Positions 19,745 through 29,750 of a stretch of DNA of 64,000 nucleotides are shown here, piece by piece (positions within the stretch are counted from its first letter, which is position 1; each line of letters begins with the position of its first letter). This DNA is from Shewanella xiamenensis. GTDB taxonomy: Bacteria; Pseudomonadota; Gammaproteobacteria; Enterobacterales; Shewanellaceae. The position numbers and the translations under genes are program-made. A model generated the notes under the pieces. It was given only the letters and a program-made list of their open reading frames with translations. It searched no databases and was not told the origin of the DNA. Where the stretch lies: positions 1-64,000 of the forward strand of contig NZ_BMOP01000009.1 of the NCBI RefSeq assembly GCF_014647135.1, read 5' to 3'.

Positions 19745-20761
19745 ATGTCGCAGGAATTTAATGTTGTCGTTTTAGGTGCATCGGGTGCAGTGGGTCAAAC
19801 AATGATTGAGATCCTCGAAGAGCGTAACTTCCCGGTTGCGAACTTATATCCTTTAGCCAGTAGCCGTAGCGCCGGTGAAACGGTCAGCTTCCATGGCAAA
19901 CAAGTTACCATTTTGGACGTCGAAACCTTCGATTGGAGCCAAGCGCAATTAGGCTTCTTCTCTGCCGGTGGTGATGTCTCGGCCAAGTGGGCGCCTATCG
20001 CAGCTGAAGCGGGTTGTGTGGTGATCGATAACACCTCTCACTTCCGTTATGACATTGATATTCCATTGGTTGTGCCTGAAGTTAACCCCCATGCGATTGC
20101 TGATTTCCGCAACCGTAATATTATTGCCAACCCGAACTGCTCGACCATCCAAATGCTGGTGGCTCTAAAACCGATTTACGACACTTATGGCATCAGTCGT
20201 ATTAACGTGGCGACTTATCAATCTGTCTCTGGTACGGGTAAAAAAGCGATTGAAGAACTGGCAAAACAATGCACTAAGCTGCTGCAAGGTCTGCCTGCTG
20301 ACGCTGAAGTTTATCCAAAGCAAATCGCGTTTAACGTATTGCCGCAAATTGATAAATTTATGGACAACGGCTACACCAAAGAAGAAATGAAAATGGTCTG
20401 GGAAACCCAGAAGATTTTTGGCGACGATGACATTCTCGTTAACGCGACTGCTGTGCGCGTGCCGGTATTCTATGGTCACTCAGAAGCCGTACATATCGAA
20501 ACGCGTCAAGTCGCCGATGCAGAAGATATTAAAGCTTTACTGCGTAATGCCGAAGGAGTGGTATTGTTCGAATCCGATGACGAATATCCAACGGCTGTGA
20601 CCCATGCAGCGGGTACCGATCCTGTTTATGTGGGCCGTGTGCGTAAGGATATCTCCCATTCTCACGGTATTAACCTTTGGGTAGTGTCGGACAATATTCG
20701 TAAAGGCGCAGCCTTAAACAGTGTGCAAATTGCCGAGATTTTAGTGAGAGATTATTACTAA
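19745..20761 (+). CDS. asd: Aspartate-semialdehyde dehydrogenase (USG-1/Asd family)
   Basis: Starting at ATG 19745 the 338-residue protein begins MSQEFNVVVLGASGAVGQT, a GxxGxxG NADP site. The catalytic cysteine is intact in NPNCSTIQMLVAL, as are QSVSGTGKKAIEEL and the RVPVFYGHSEAVHIE segment with the active-site histidine. This position in E. coli holds usg, an Asd paralogue. Here the catalytic residues are all present, so a true ASADH making the lysine/threonine/methionine precursor is plausible. An in-frame upstream start at 19703 would overlap pdxB. A CAGGAG ribosome binding site lies inside the pdxB end. Confidence 0.88.
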   Translation: MSQEFNVVVLGASGAVGQTMIEILEERNFPVANLYPLASSRSAGETVSFHGKQVTILDVETFDWSQAQLGFFSAGGDVSAKWAPIAAEAGCVVIDNTSHFRYDIDIPLVVPEVNPHAIADFRNRNIIANPNCSTIQMLVALKPIYDTYGISRINVATYQSVSGTGKKAIEELAKQCTKLLQGLPADAEVYPKQIAFNVLPQIDKFMDNGYTKEEMKMVWETQKIFGDDDILVNATAVRVPVFYGHSEAVHIETRQVADAEDIKALLRNAEGVVLFESDDEYPTAVTHAAGTDPVYVGRVRKDISHSHGINLWVVSDNIRKGAALNSVQIAEILVRDYY

Positions 20762-20788
20762 GTCTTAAGTAGCAATTGATGCCCAATG

Positions 20789-20817
20789 AAAAAGCCTGCT
20801 GCCAGCAGGCTTTTTTT
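20789..20817 (+). terminator. asd terminator
   Basis: AAAAAGCCTGC-TGCCA-GCAGGCTTTTTTT is a GC-rich hairpin flanked by A and T runs. Confidence 0.95.
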
Positions 20818-20940
20818 GTTTTACAATTGTGAACAGTAGCAGGGCTGGGATTTCTAGTTTATAGTAATCTCAATAAATACAATTGCCTAAAGCCTGTTAT
20901 CAGCGAGATAACTTAAATAGCGCTTCAAAGGGAAGGATTG

Positions 20941-23900
20941 ATGAAATTTCGCACTTCGTATCTTGTGGGCCTGATGGCCACCGTTTTAGCTGTTTTTTCC
21001 ACGACCTCTTTTATTGATCCTGCGATAGCTGCCGATACTCCCAAAATAAAACCTTTAAAAATCATGGGACCAGATGGACAAATCCGTCAGGTCAATCATC
21101 AATATGGACCAACGACCGCTAAAGATACTTTCTGGAGTATTGCGCAAAAAGTCCGTCCCGATGCCAGTGTCAGTGTTTATCAAGTCATGGCTGCAGTATT
21201 TGATGCCAACCCCCATGCGTTTAACTCCGACAGTTACAATAGCCTCGAACGTGGCATGATTTTGCTGATCCCTTCGAAAGAAGTGATGTTATCCATTCCT
21301 AATAGTGTAGCGATTGCTCGCGCCGAACGCAGCGATAAGCAAGTCCGTAATACCGCCAAAGCGGCGACTAAACCAGTATCTAAACCGACTGTTGTTACTC
21401 CTGTAGTTGAAAATAAACCTAAGGTAGAGCCTCAACCTAAAGTCGATGTTAAACCCGAAGCGGCTAAGACCGAAGTTGCTAAAACGGATGCCGTTGCGAC
21501 GCCACCCGCTGCGCCGAAAATGGTGAGTTCCGATGTGAATACTCGCCTTGAGGCCGCGGAGAGCAAAAATTTATCCTTAACTGATGAGTTAGCCAGAGCA
21601 CAAGATCAGCTCGCGGTAAGAAATGCCGATGTTGAAGCCCTTAAAGCCAAAATTGAGGATTTAAACCAACAAATTGCGGTATTAGAGGAAACCTTACAGG
21701 CGAGTAAAAAGCAAAATCTTGCACTGAAGGCCGAGGTGGAAGCTGCTCAAGCCCCATCAGATGCCGATGCGCAGCCGCAAACACCTACTGAGCCTGAAGA
21801 TCTATGGCGAAACTTGATAAATAATCCGCTGCTATTGGTTGCAGCAGCGGTGGTCCCTGCATTGTTACTACTGCTGCTTGTGTTCTGGATGCTTCGTCGT
21901 AAGCGTAATAAAGAACGCCGTGAGTTAGCAGCCCAGCAGGTAGCCATGGCGACAGGTGCTGCTGGTGTGGCAACGGGAGCATCAGTGCTGGCGATGGATG
22001 ACGATGATCTTGACGATATGGCTGTGCATTTAGACACTGACCATGCCGATTCCATCGATAGCTTATTAGATGTCGGTAGCGTGAGTTTACAACCCGAGCA
22101 TGAAATGACCGATGGCCATGAGCAGATGGACATCGCTTCTGAAATGTTTATTGACCCAGGTGTTAACACTGCGGCAGAACCACAATTTGAAGAGGACGAA
22201 GGCCAATCCTTAGATGATCTCTGGGCTGAGGCCATGGGCGACCAAGAGGAAGCCTTTGCGGAAGAAAAACCCAAATCAGGTAATATTCTCGAAGAAGAGG
22301 ATCTTGATGCATTATTGGCAGGGCTTGGCTCCGAAGAGCCTGATGCGCCATCTACTAATGAGAACCTTGATGAATTAGCGGGATTTGATATTCCAGCCGA
22401 CCAAGAGGTGGTTGATGCAGCAGAGTTAGATACCGATCAAGATTTAACCGTATCGCTTGCTGCGGAATTAGATAATGAACTTGAAAATATAGCGTTAACT
22501 GAAACGGCTGAAGATGATATTGATGCCTTGCTCGCCGGGTTTAATCAATCTGAAATGACCGATTCGGTATCTGAGCCAGTGGCTGAGGACGACCTCGATG
22601 CATTATTAGCGGATTATGGTAAGGAAAACACCGCTACAGCATCCGATCTTAGCGATGAAATTGCTGCTGAATTAGATAATGAGTTAGCAGAGCTAGGGGT
22701 CGCGCAAACCGACGATATTGATGCGTTACTGGCAGATTTTGATAAACCCGCAGCGCCAGAGCCTGATTTAAGCGATGAAATCGCCGCAGAATTAGATACT
22801 GAACTTAATGATATCGGTGTCATTGAATCCGACGATATTGATTCTCTGCTCGCAGGTTTGGATGCACCAACCGCGCATGACCCTGCACTTGCAGCAGCCA
22901 TTGCTGCCGAATTGGAAGATGAACTAAACACCGACCTACCAGTCAATGATGATCTTGACCAGTTGCTCGCAGGTTTTGAGGCCCAAGATTCGGCGGAACA
23001 ACAAACGTCTAGCGATGAATCCGACATCCCTCACGATATGCTGGCAGCAGAGCTCGAAACGGCATTACCTGAAGAGTTATCGTCTGCAGATGATGATCTC
23101 GAATCTCTTCTCGCCGAATTTGATGTGCCAGAGCAGGCTGAAGCCGACGCGGATGAGTTTAATTTCGACCTCGAAACCACCTACCCTGAAACAGATGATA
23201 AGCTCGAGGATGAAGGCTTACTCAAGGGCATCGGTGCTGCCCATGCGATTGATGGTACGGATGATACCTTTGAGCTTAGCGATACGATTGCGAAGAGCCC
23301 AGATGATAATCCAAACGAAATCGCAATTGAGCCAACATTTACCGGTTTCGATGCTGATAATCAAGCGGATAATACGGTACTCGCCACAGCAGCTTTAACG
23401 GCTGCGACAGCTGCCGCAGCGGCAAAAGTTAAAGAGAAAGAGGCTTCTTTCTTTAACGACTTAAAAGCTAACAAGAGTAAAGATCCCCATGTACTGGATT
23501 GGGACACTGAGCTTAACTTTGCGCCTACGTCTAGCGCACAAACTGACAGTCCTAAATCCGAACCTGTTGCACCCGTGGATCCTATCGCTGTCGATCCGAA
23601 GGCGGTTTCCCCGCGTCAACCTCTGGAATTTGTTTTAGACGAACCGATTGATAAGGTCGAGCCTACATTCGAGATTATCACTGACAAAGATGATGATATT
23701 GTTGATGAGGATGTCGCTCATGAGTTTGCTTTCAGGGCGGACTTAGATACTGATGACGATATCGATTTAAGTGACGACAATGTGCTTGCTGCTTTTAGTG
23801 CCAATACCGAAGTTGAAGATGATGAGGTATTAACACCAGAAGATAGCTTTGCTCTCGATGATGAGCATACTCTCACGGTCGATGAAGCATTAGCAGCGCT

Positions 23901-24267
23901 AGATGCGCAGGAGTCACGTCAGTCGAAGAAGTTTGTACCTGAGCATGATTTGACTAATTTCCAAAACGAACATGGCTATATCGATATTGAAAAACTGCTT
24001 AATGACGCCGAGCAGGATAACACAGAGACAGATCTCTATCCTGAAATGGATGTGGAGATGAGTGATGTGGGTGCCCTGATTGGTGATGCAGCCATGATTG
24101 ATGTGGACGATGAAGAGAACTCTGTTAACGCTAAGCTCGATTTGGCCCGTGCCTATATCGAAATCGATGACAGTGACAGCGCCAAAGCGCTACTCCGTGA
24201 AGTTCAAATTGATGGTAATGAGCGTCAACAGGACGAAGCTGCTCGTTTACTTAAAGAGATCGGCTAA
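20941..24267 (+). CDS. hubP: FimV/HubP polar landmark protein
   Basis: This 1108-residue protein has a GGGAAGG ribosome binding site just upstream of its ATG. Order of parts: signal peptide (to about residue 31), a periplasmic LysM-like region (about 40-115, FWSIAQKVRPDASVSVYQV), a Pro/Lys/Ala linker, a coiled coil (about 195-265), one transmembrane helix (about 295-320, LLVAAAVVPALLLLLLVFWM), then a very acidic cytoplasmic region with repeated D-D-I/L-D-x-L-L-A modules, and a conserved C-terminal TPR-like FimV domain (LDLARAYIEIDDSDSAKALL). In Shewanella and Vibrio, HubP gathers ParA-like proteins at the cell pole to position chromosome origin, flagellum and chemoreceptors. In Pseudomonas the homologue is FimV, needed for type IV pilus function. 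Position upstream of truA is conserved. Confidence 0.93.
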   Translation: MKFRTSYLVGLMATVLAVFSTTSFIDPAIAADTPKIKPLKIMGPDGQIRQVNHQYGPTTAKDTFWSIAQKVRPDASVSVYQVMAAVFDANPHAFNSDSYNSLERGMILLIPSKEVMLSIPNSVAIARAERSDKQVRNTAKAATKPVSKPTVVTPVVENKPKVEPQPKVDVKPEAAKTEVAKTDAVATPPAAPKMVSSDVNTRLEAAESKNLSLTDELARAQDQLAVRNADVEALKAKIEDLNQQIAVLEETLQASKKQNLALKAEVEAAQAPSDADAQPQTPTEPEDLWRNLINNPLLLVAAAVVPALLLLLLVFWMLRRKRNKERRELAAQQVAMATGAAGVATGASVLAMDDDDLDDMAVHLDTDHADSIDSLLDVGSVSLQPEHEMTDGHEQMDIASEMFIDPGVNTAAEPQFEEDEGQSLDDLWAEAMGDQEEAFAEEKPKSGNILEEEDLDALLAGLGSEEPDAPSTNENLDELAGFDIPADQEVVDAAELDTDQDLTVSLAAELDNELENIALTETAEDDIDALLAGFNQSEMTDSVSEPVAEDDLDALLADYGKENTATASDLSDEIAAELDNELAELGVAQTDDIDALLADFDKPAAPEPDLSDEIAAELDTELNDIGVIESDDIDSLLAGLDAPTAHDPALAAAIAAELEDELNTDLPVNDDLDQLLAGFEAQDSAEQQTSSDESDIPHDMLAAELETALPEELSSADDDLESLLAEFDVPEQAEADADEFNFDLETTYPETDDKLEDEGLLKGIGAAHAIDGTDDTFELSDTIAKSPDDNPNEIAIEPTFTGFDADNQADNTVLATAALTAATAAAAAKVKEKEASFFNDLKANKSKDPHVLDWDTELNFAPTSSAQTDSPKSEPVAPVDPIAVDPKAVSPRQPLEFVLDEPIDKVEPTFEIITDKDDDIVDEDVAHEFAFRADLDTDDDIDLSDDNVLAAFSANTEVEDDEVLTPEDSFALDDEHTLTVDEALAALDAQESRQSKKFVPEHDLTNFQNEHGYIDIEKLLNDAEQDNTETDLYPEMDVEMSDVGALIGDAAMIDVDDEENSVNAKLDLARAYIEIDDSDSAKALLREVQIDGNERQQDEAARLLKEIG

Positions 24268-24302
24268 GTTTGAACTAGCATTAAGCTTTAATGTTAACGA
24301 TC

Positions 24303-24329
24303 AACGGCGCTCACAGCGCCGTTTTTTTT
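24303..24329 (+). terminator. hubP terminator
   Basis: ACGGCGCT-CAC-AGCGCCGT is followed by a run of eight T residues. Confidence 0.95.
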
Positions 24330-24379
24330 ACGGGCTGCTGTGATAAAATGCGCCGCTAAATTAATTGTGAGGATGTGTG

Positions 24380-25165
24380 ATGCGGATTGCATTAGGTATT
24401 GAATATGACGGCAGTGGCTATTTTGGTTGGCAGCGTCAGGCCGAAGTCGATTCAGTACAAGGGCAATTAGAACAAGCCTTGTCTAAGGTAGCAAACGAGC
24501 CCATTAGCTTGTTTTGTGCAGGAAGAACCGATGCTGGTGTTCATGCAACGGGGCAGGTCGTGCATTTTGATACCAACGCCGTACGTAACGAAGGTGCCTG
24601 GACCTTAGGTGTAAATGCCAATTTACCCGATAATATTGCCGTACGCTGGGTAAAAGAGGTTGATGAGAGCTTCCATGCCCGCTTTTCGGCCACGGCTAGA
24701 CGTTACCGCTATGTGATTTACAATCATAATCTTCGCCCAGGGATCCTACGCCACGGCGTCAGCCATTATCATGGTGATATCGACGTTGATAAAATGCATA
24801 TTGCGGCGCAGGCGCTGCTCGGCGAGCAGGATTTTACCAGTTTTCGTGCTATTCAATGTCAATCTAAAACCCCGTTTCGCAATGTACACAGCGTTAAAGT
24901 GACGCGTCAGGGCATGTATGTGATCGTCGATATATCTGCCAACGCCTTTTTGCACCATATGGTGCGTAATATTGTCGGTTCGCTGCTGGAGATTGGGCTT
25001 GGCAACCAGCCATTGACTTGGATGGCGGATCTGTTGTCACTAAAAGATAGAAATCAAGCCGCGGCAACGGCTAAACCGAACGGACTTTATCTTGTGGATG
25101 TGACATATCCGGAGCAATATCAATTGCCAAAGTTAGCGCTTGGGCCATTGTTTATGTTGGATTAA
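24380..25165 (+). CDS. truA: tRNA pseudouridine(38-40) synthase
   Basis: The 261-residue enzyme begins [20 protein letters not shown] and carries the catalytic aspartate in [18 protein letters not shown]. Later [17 protein letters not shown] and [19 protein letters not shown] are TruA signatures. It isomerises uridines 38-40 in the anticodon arm. ATG 24380 is preferred to the GTG one codon earlier; GAGG at 24368-24371 is the ribosome binding site. Confidence 0.96.
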   Translation: MRIALGIEYDGSGYFGWQRQAEVDSVQGQLEQALSKVANEPISLFCAGRTDAGVHATGQVVHFDTNAVRNEGAWTLGVNANLPDNIAVRWVKEVDESFHARFSATARRYRYVIYNHNLRPGILRHGVSHYHGDIDVDKMHIAAQALLGEQDFTSFRAIQCQSKTPFRNVHSVKVTRQGMYVIVDISANAFLHHMVRNIVGSLLEIGLGNQPLTWMADLLSLKDRNQAAATAKPNGLYLVDVTYPEQYQLPKLALGPLFMLD

Positions 25166-25217
25166 TGGCTTTTATCGTGGCAGAGCTTAAATGCGTTTCG
25201 AAGGAAGGAAATAACCG

Positions 25218-26516
25218 ATGACCATAGCCCCAAGTGAATTGACAGCCTTAGTTGCGCCAGGAGCAAACGCGCCACTGGATCAATGGCTCGCGTATTTATT
25301 ATCGATTCACCCAACCGAAATCGACATGGGATTAACTCGGGTTTCTAAGGTTGCCGAGCGCCTTAATGTATTGGATTTAGGGCCAAGTCAAATTGTCACT
25401 GTTGCTGGCACCAATGGTAAAGGCACGACCTGCGCCATGCTAGAGAACATCCTGTGTTTATCAGGGTTGACGGTGGGCGTCTACAGCTCGCCCCATATGC
25501 TCAAATACAATGAAAGGGTGCGCATCAACGGTCAGGACGCTAGCGATGATGCCTTTGTCGCTGCTTTTGAACAGATTGAAGCGGCACGTGGCGAGATTTC
25601 GCTGACCTTTTTCGAATATGCCACCTTGGCGGGCTTAATCCTATTTAAAGCGGCCAAGCTGGATGTGGTGATCTTAGAAGTCGGTCTTGGCGGCCGTTTA
25701 GATGCCACTAACATGATTGATGCTGATATCAGCGTTGTGACCTCGGTTGATTTAGACCATGAGGCGTATTTGGGTAATACCCGTGAGCTGGTTGGCCGCG
25801 AAAAGGCGGGGATTTTTCGCCAAGGAAAACCTGCCATTGTCGGCGAGCCAAACTTGCCCCATACCGTCAATGATGTCGCCCAACACCTAGGCGCCAAGTT
25901 GTATCGAGTCGGGACAGAATTTACCTATCAGCAAAATGGCAACACTTGGGACTATCAAGGGCAAGTACTTAAATTAACACAGCTTAGTCTCCCCACATTG
26001 CCATTACCCAATGCTGCGACAGTGATTGCCATTGTCGAACAGGGTTGGCCACATATTGCTGCCGATATTATTGCCAAAGGCATCAGCAGCGCCCGTTTAA
26101 CTGGACGTTTGGAGCAAGTCAGCGAACAGCCACTGATTTTACTCGATGTGGCTCATAATCCCCATGCGGCAAGGTTTTTAGTCAAGCAACTCACGCCCAT
26201 CGTCGCGGGTAAGCGAGTGTTTGCCCTGTGCGGTATGCTAAAGGATAAGGATATTGGCGGCGTATTACCTGTGGTTTCGCCCTTAATTGACACTTGGTAC
26301 TTAGTGAGTTTACAGGGCGAGCGTGGCGCTAATGCCAGCTTGCTACGTCAAACCTTAGCGCAAGACACTAAGGCCCTCGAATTCGAGGATATCGCCACGG
26401 CTTGGACGGCATTAAAAGCGCAAATTCAACCCGATGATGTGGTAATTGTGTTTGGCTCCTTTTACACTGTGGCAGGTTTTAAGTCTCTCTTTAAGCAGGA
26501 TAACCGTTTTGTCTAG
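25218..26516 (+). CDS. folC: Bifunctional dihydrofolate/folylpolyglutamate synthase
   Basis: The 432-residue Mur-ligase-family enzyme has the P-loop VAGTNGKGTTCAML near residue 62, YSSPHMLKYNERVRING and the carbamylated-lysine/Mg region VILEVGLGGRLDATN. LDVAHNPHAARFL lies in the C-terminal domain. It adds glutamate to dihydropteroate and then to folates. An AAGGAAGGAA ribosome binding site precedes the ATG. It is the first gene of the folC-dedD-cvpA-purF order also found in E. coli, and its stop overlaps the dedD start. Confidence 0.96.
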   Translation: MTIAPSELTALVAPGANAPLDQWLAYLLSIHPTEIDMGLTRVSKVAERLNVLDLGPSQIVTVAGTNGKGTTCAMLENILCLSGLTVGVYSSPHMLKYNERVRINGQDASDDAFVAAFEQIEAARGEISLTFFEYATLAGLILFKAAKLDVVILEVGLGGRLDATNMIDADISVVTSVDLDHEAYLGNTRELVGREKAGIFRQGKPAIVGEPNLPHTVNDVAQHLGAKLYRVGTEFTYQQNGNTWDYQGQVLKLTQLSLPTLPLPNAATVIAIVEQGWPHIAADIIAKGISSARLTGRLEQVSEQPLILLDVAHNPHAARFLVKQLTPIVAGKRVFALCGMLKDKDIGGVLPVVSPLIDTWYLVSLQGERGANASLLRQTLAQDTKALEFEDIATAWTALKAQIQPDDVVIVFGSFYTVAGFKSLFKQDNRFV

Positions 26517-27339
26517 CCAGTTTCATAATCGATTAGTCGGCACTGTGGTGCTGGTCGCCCTCGGGGTGATTTTTTTGCCGGATATTTTAGACGGTAAGAA
26601 GGAGCGGCAAGAGGAGCAATTTGCCGAAATTCCCTTACGTCCTACCGCGATAGCGCATAAAAATGCCGATGACACGTTTGAAGTGCTATCTGCGCAAGAA
26701 GTGGATGTCAAAGATGTTATGCCAGAAGAGCCTTCTCCCAATGATGAGGCGACATTAGCGCAGGCAGTGGGCGCGGATGCTAAGCCAGAGTCTAAACCTG
26801 AATCTGCATCTGAACCCGTGCAAGCTGCGGCTAAGGAGCAACTTAAGCCACAGGCCGTACAAACTGATGCCAAGGCTGAGTTGAAGGAAACGGCAAAAAC
26901 TGAAACGGCAAAGTCTGAACCTAAAAAAGATGCACCTAAGCCTGCGATAGCTAAAACCGAACCTAAAAAGCCAGAGGTTAAACCAACCACGGTTGCAAAA
27001 GCTGAAAAGCCTAAGGCCGAAACGGCGAAAACTGAATCTGCAAAACCTGCCAAAGACGATGGCATAAAAGTGGTGAGTCGTGATTCATTAAAGCCCGGAC
27101 TTACCCTGCAACTGGGCGCATTTAGTAATGCCGCCAATGTGAAAGCGCTAGTGGCGCAGTTGCGTAAAAGCGGTTACAAGGCGTACACAATTCCAGACAC
27201 ACCAAAGGATGGCGTGTTGACTAAAGTGTTTGTGGGGCCAGATGTGTCAGAAGTTAAGTTGAAGAAAATACAAGAAGAAGTTGAAAGTCTGACACGTTTA
27301 AAAGGTCGGATTGTGCCTTTTAATCCATTGGAATCTTAA
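26509..27339 (+). CDS. dedD: SPOR-domain cell division protein DedD
   Basis: I place the start at TTG 26509, overlapping the folC stop, with AAGCAGGA just upstream; this gives 276 residues (LSSQFHNRLVGTVVLVALGV...). A single N-terminal membrane anchor ending FLPDILDGKK, a hallmark of DedD, is followed by a long Lys/Pro/Ala/Glu-rich linker and a C-terminal SPOR domain (LTLQLGAFSNAANVKALVAQLRKSGYKAY). SPOR domains bind denuded septal peptidoglycan; DedD assists constriction in E. coli. The open frame extends upstream into folC (to 26446) but that part reads as folC shadow. Confidence 0.88.
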   Translation: MSSQFHNRLVGTVVLVALGVIFLPDILDGKKERQEEQFAEIPLRPTAIAHKNADDTFEVLSAQEVDVKDVMPEEPSPNDEATLAQAVGADAKPESKPESASEPVQAAAKEQLKPQAVQTDAKAELKETAKTETAKSEPKKDAPKPAIAKTEPKKPEVKPTTVAKAEKPKAETAKTESAKPAKDDGIKVVSRDSLKPGLTLQLGAFSNAANVKALVAQLRKSGYKAYTIPDTPKDGVLTKVFVGPDVSEVKLKKIQEEVESLTRLKGRIVPFNPLES

Positions 27340-27449
27340 TGCAGAACTGCCGAGGCTGAAATAATTTATTTACCTCTCTAGGGGTGAGAATCGTTTCAGT
27401 CTCTGGTAGAATCGCGCCGTCTTAAAGCCTATGCTGGAAAGCCATCTCA

Positions 27450-27938
27450 ATGGTTTGGATTGATTACGCTATCATCTTCGTTATCGGGTTATCGACTCTT
27501 ATTAGTCTGATCCGTGGATTTGCCAAAGAAGCCATGTCGTTAGTGGTATGGTTTGCTGCTTTCTTTGTTGCCAGTCAATTTTACCAAGACCTCGCCATCC
27601 ATCTGACACAAATGAACGATGAGATGCTGCGCAATGGCGTTTCTATAGCCATTCTTTTTATCACCACATTAATACTCGGTGCCCTTATCAATTACATCAT
27701 TGGGCAATTAGTGGTTAAAACCGGATTATCTGGCACTGACAGACTTTTAGGTCTGTGTTTCGGTGCTATTAGGGGCGCGTTGATTGTCAGTGCGCTGCTG
27801 TTTTTTATGGATGCTTTTACAGGCTCACCTAACGCCCAATGGTGGAAGGATTCTGTATTAGTGCCCGAATTTGGCGTTGTCATCCAGTGGTTCTTTAACT
27901 ATTTGGAAAACACCTCCAGCTTTGTACCCAAACTATAA
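27450..27938 (+). CDS. cvpA: CvpA family inner-membrane protein
   Basis: The 162-residue protein has four predicted membrane helices ([23 protein letters not shown] at the N terminus is typical). It matches CvpA, required in E. coli for colicin V export and linked to envelope stress and bile tolerance. Its exact activity is unknown. It sits between dedD and purF as in E. coli. Confidence 0.92.
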   Translation: MVWIDYAIIFVIGLSTLISLIRGFAKEAMSLVVWFAAFFVASQFYQDLAIHLTQMNDEMLRNGVSIAILFITTLILGALINYIIGQLVVKTGLSGTDRLLGLCFGAIRGALIVSALLFFMDAFTGSPNAQWWKDSVLVPEFGVVIQWFFNYLENTSSFVPKL

Positions 27939-28119
27939 AAAAGACAATAAATTTATCCTAAGTGATGAAAAATAAGTCTGCTTTGAACTCTGTCGCGCTA
28001 TTGGTACAGACTCAAATCGAGGCGAAGGTCGCTGGTCAAATGGCTGGGGAGTTACTTCGTGTTTTACTTATATTTCACATGAAAGGGCATAGAACATCTT
28101 ACAATGAGGAAGCTTACCC

Positions 28120-29634
28120 ATGTGTGGTATCGTCGGAATAGTTGGCCAATCATCGGTTAATCAGACCATTTATGATGCACTGACTGTGCTTCAACACAGA
28201 GGTCAGGATGCGGCAGGTATTGTCACCGTTGATCGTGGTGCTTTCAGACTACGTAAAGCCAATGGTCTGGTCAAAGACGTATTTGAAGTCAAACACATGC
28301 AGCGCTTACAGGGCAATGCGGGCATTGGTCATGTGCGTTATCCTACTGCTGGCAGTTCCAGCGCGTCAGAGGCGCAACCTTTCTATGTTAACTCGCCATT
28401 TGGGATTTCATTAGCCCATAACGGTAACTTAACCAACACGCTTGAATTGGCCGAAGGCCTGATTAAAAAGCGTCGCCATGTGAATACCACATCCGACTCC
28501 GAAGTGTTGTTAAACCTGCTCGCCGATGAGCTACAAAAAACCACGAGCTTAGCACTGACGGCTGATGAAGTGTTTGACACTATCGCTAAAGTGCATGAGC
28601 AAGCCCGTGGTGCTTATGCCGTTGTGGCGTTGATTGTTGGCCAAGGTTTAGTGGCGTTTCGTGATCCTTTCGGCATTCGCCCCTTAGTGCTGGGTAAGCA
28701 CGAAACCCCAACTGGCACTGAATATATGGTTGCCTCCGAGAGTGTGGCACTCGATGCTGTCGGCTTTGAAGTGATGCGTGATGTCGCGCCGGGTGAAGCG
28801 ATTTATATTTCCCTCGACGGTAATCTTTACACTCGCCAATGTGCAAAAGAGCCAAGCTACTCGCCCTGTATCTTCGAATTTGTGTATTTTGCGCGTCCAG
28901 ATTCGACTATCGATAATGTCTCGGTTTACGCCAGCCGCGTGAACATGGGTGCCAAGCTCGGTGAAAAGATCAAAAAAGAATGGTACGACCATGATATCGA
29001 CGTGGTGATCCCAATTCCGGAAACCTCATGCGATATTGCATTAGAAATCGCCCGTTGCATGGACTTACCTTACCGCCAAGGTTTTGTGAAAAACCGTTAT
29101 ATCGGCCGTACCTTTATTATGCCTGGCCAACAAGAGCGTAAAAAATCGGTACGCCGTAAACTCAATGCCATCAACACTGAGTTTAAAGGTAAGAATGTCC
29201 TGTTAGTCGATGACTCCATTGTGCGTGGTACTACTTCAGAGCAAATCATTGAGATGGCCCGTGAAGCAGGGGCGAAGAAAGTGTACTTTGCTTCGGCTGC
29301 ACCGGAAATTCGTTTCCCAAACGTGTACGGTATCGACATGCCAACCTCGAATGAGCTTATCGCACACGGTCGTGATGCCGATGAAATTGCTAAGCTTATC
29401 GGCGCCGATGGCATTATCTTCCAAAATCTGCCGGATCTGGTCGAAGCGGTGAGAATGGAAAACCCAGAGATCAAACGTTTCGAAACGTCAGTATTTGATG
29501 GTCACTACATCACCAACGACGTTGATCAGTCCTATCTCGATCATTTAACGCAGCTTCGTAACGATGATGCCAAAGCTGACCGCAATAAGGATATTGGCAC
29601 TAACCTTGAGTTACACAACGTCTGCCATCCATAA
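28120..29634 (+). CDS. purF: Amidophosphoribosyltransferase
   Basis: The 504-residue enzyme begins MCGIVGIVG; Cys2 is the glutaminase nucleophile exposed after Met removal. The glutaminase domain includes [12 protein letters not shown] and [10 protein letters not shown]; the phosphoribosyltransferase half has the PRPP motif [15 protein letters not shown] near residues 361-375. It catalyses the first committed step of purine synthesis. Length matches E. coli PurF (505). I saw no clear PurR operator in the 181-base upstream gap. Confidence 0.97.
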   Translation: MCGIVGIVGQSSVNQTIYDALTVLQHRGQDAAGIVTVDRGAFRLRKANGLVKDVFEVKHMQRLQGNAGIGHVRYPTAGSSSASEAQPFYVNSPFGISLAHNGNLTNTLELAEGLIKKRRHVNTTSDSEVLLNLLADELQKTTSLALTADEVFDTIAKVHEQARGAYAVVALIVGQGLVAFRDPFGIRPLVLGKHETPTGTEYMVASESVALDAVGFEVMRDVAPGEAIYISLDGNLYTRQCAKEPSYSPCIFEFVYFARPDSTIDNVSVYASRVNMGAKLGEKIKKEWYDHDIDVVIPIPETSCDIALEIARCMDLPYRQGFVKNRYIGRTFIMPGQQERKKSVRRKLNAINTEFKGKNVLLVDDSIVRGTTSEQIIEMAREAGAKKVYFASAAPEIRFPNVYGIDMPTSNELIAHGRDADEIAKLIGADGIIFQNLPDLVEAVRMENPEIKRFETSVFDGHYITNDVDQSYLDHLTQLRNDDAKADRNKDIGTNLELHNVCHP

Positions 29635-29703
29635 GACGAAACGCTTAATAAGATGAAAGAGTGTGCTTGGCGTTAAGCGTCGGCACACTTTAAAATGCAC
29701 AAT

Positions 29704-29735
29704 AAAAAGCCAGTGATAAGTCACTGGCTTTTTGT
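29704..29735. terminator. Bidirectional terminator purF / symporter
   Basis: AAAAAGCCAGTGA-TAAG-TCACTGGCTTTTTG is a perfect hairpin with A and T runs on each side. It is placed between the convergent purF and the minus-strand symporter. Confidence 0.95.
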
Positions 29736-29750
29736 TTGGAATTTTAATCT

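Noticed and set aside
27939..28119. PurR operator before purF
   Set aside because: No sequence close to the PurR consensus could be found.
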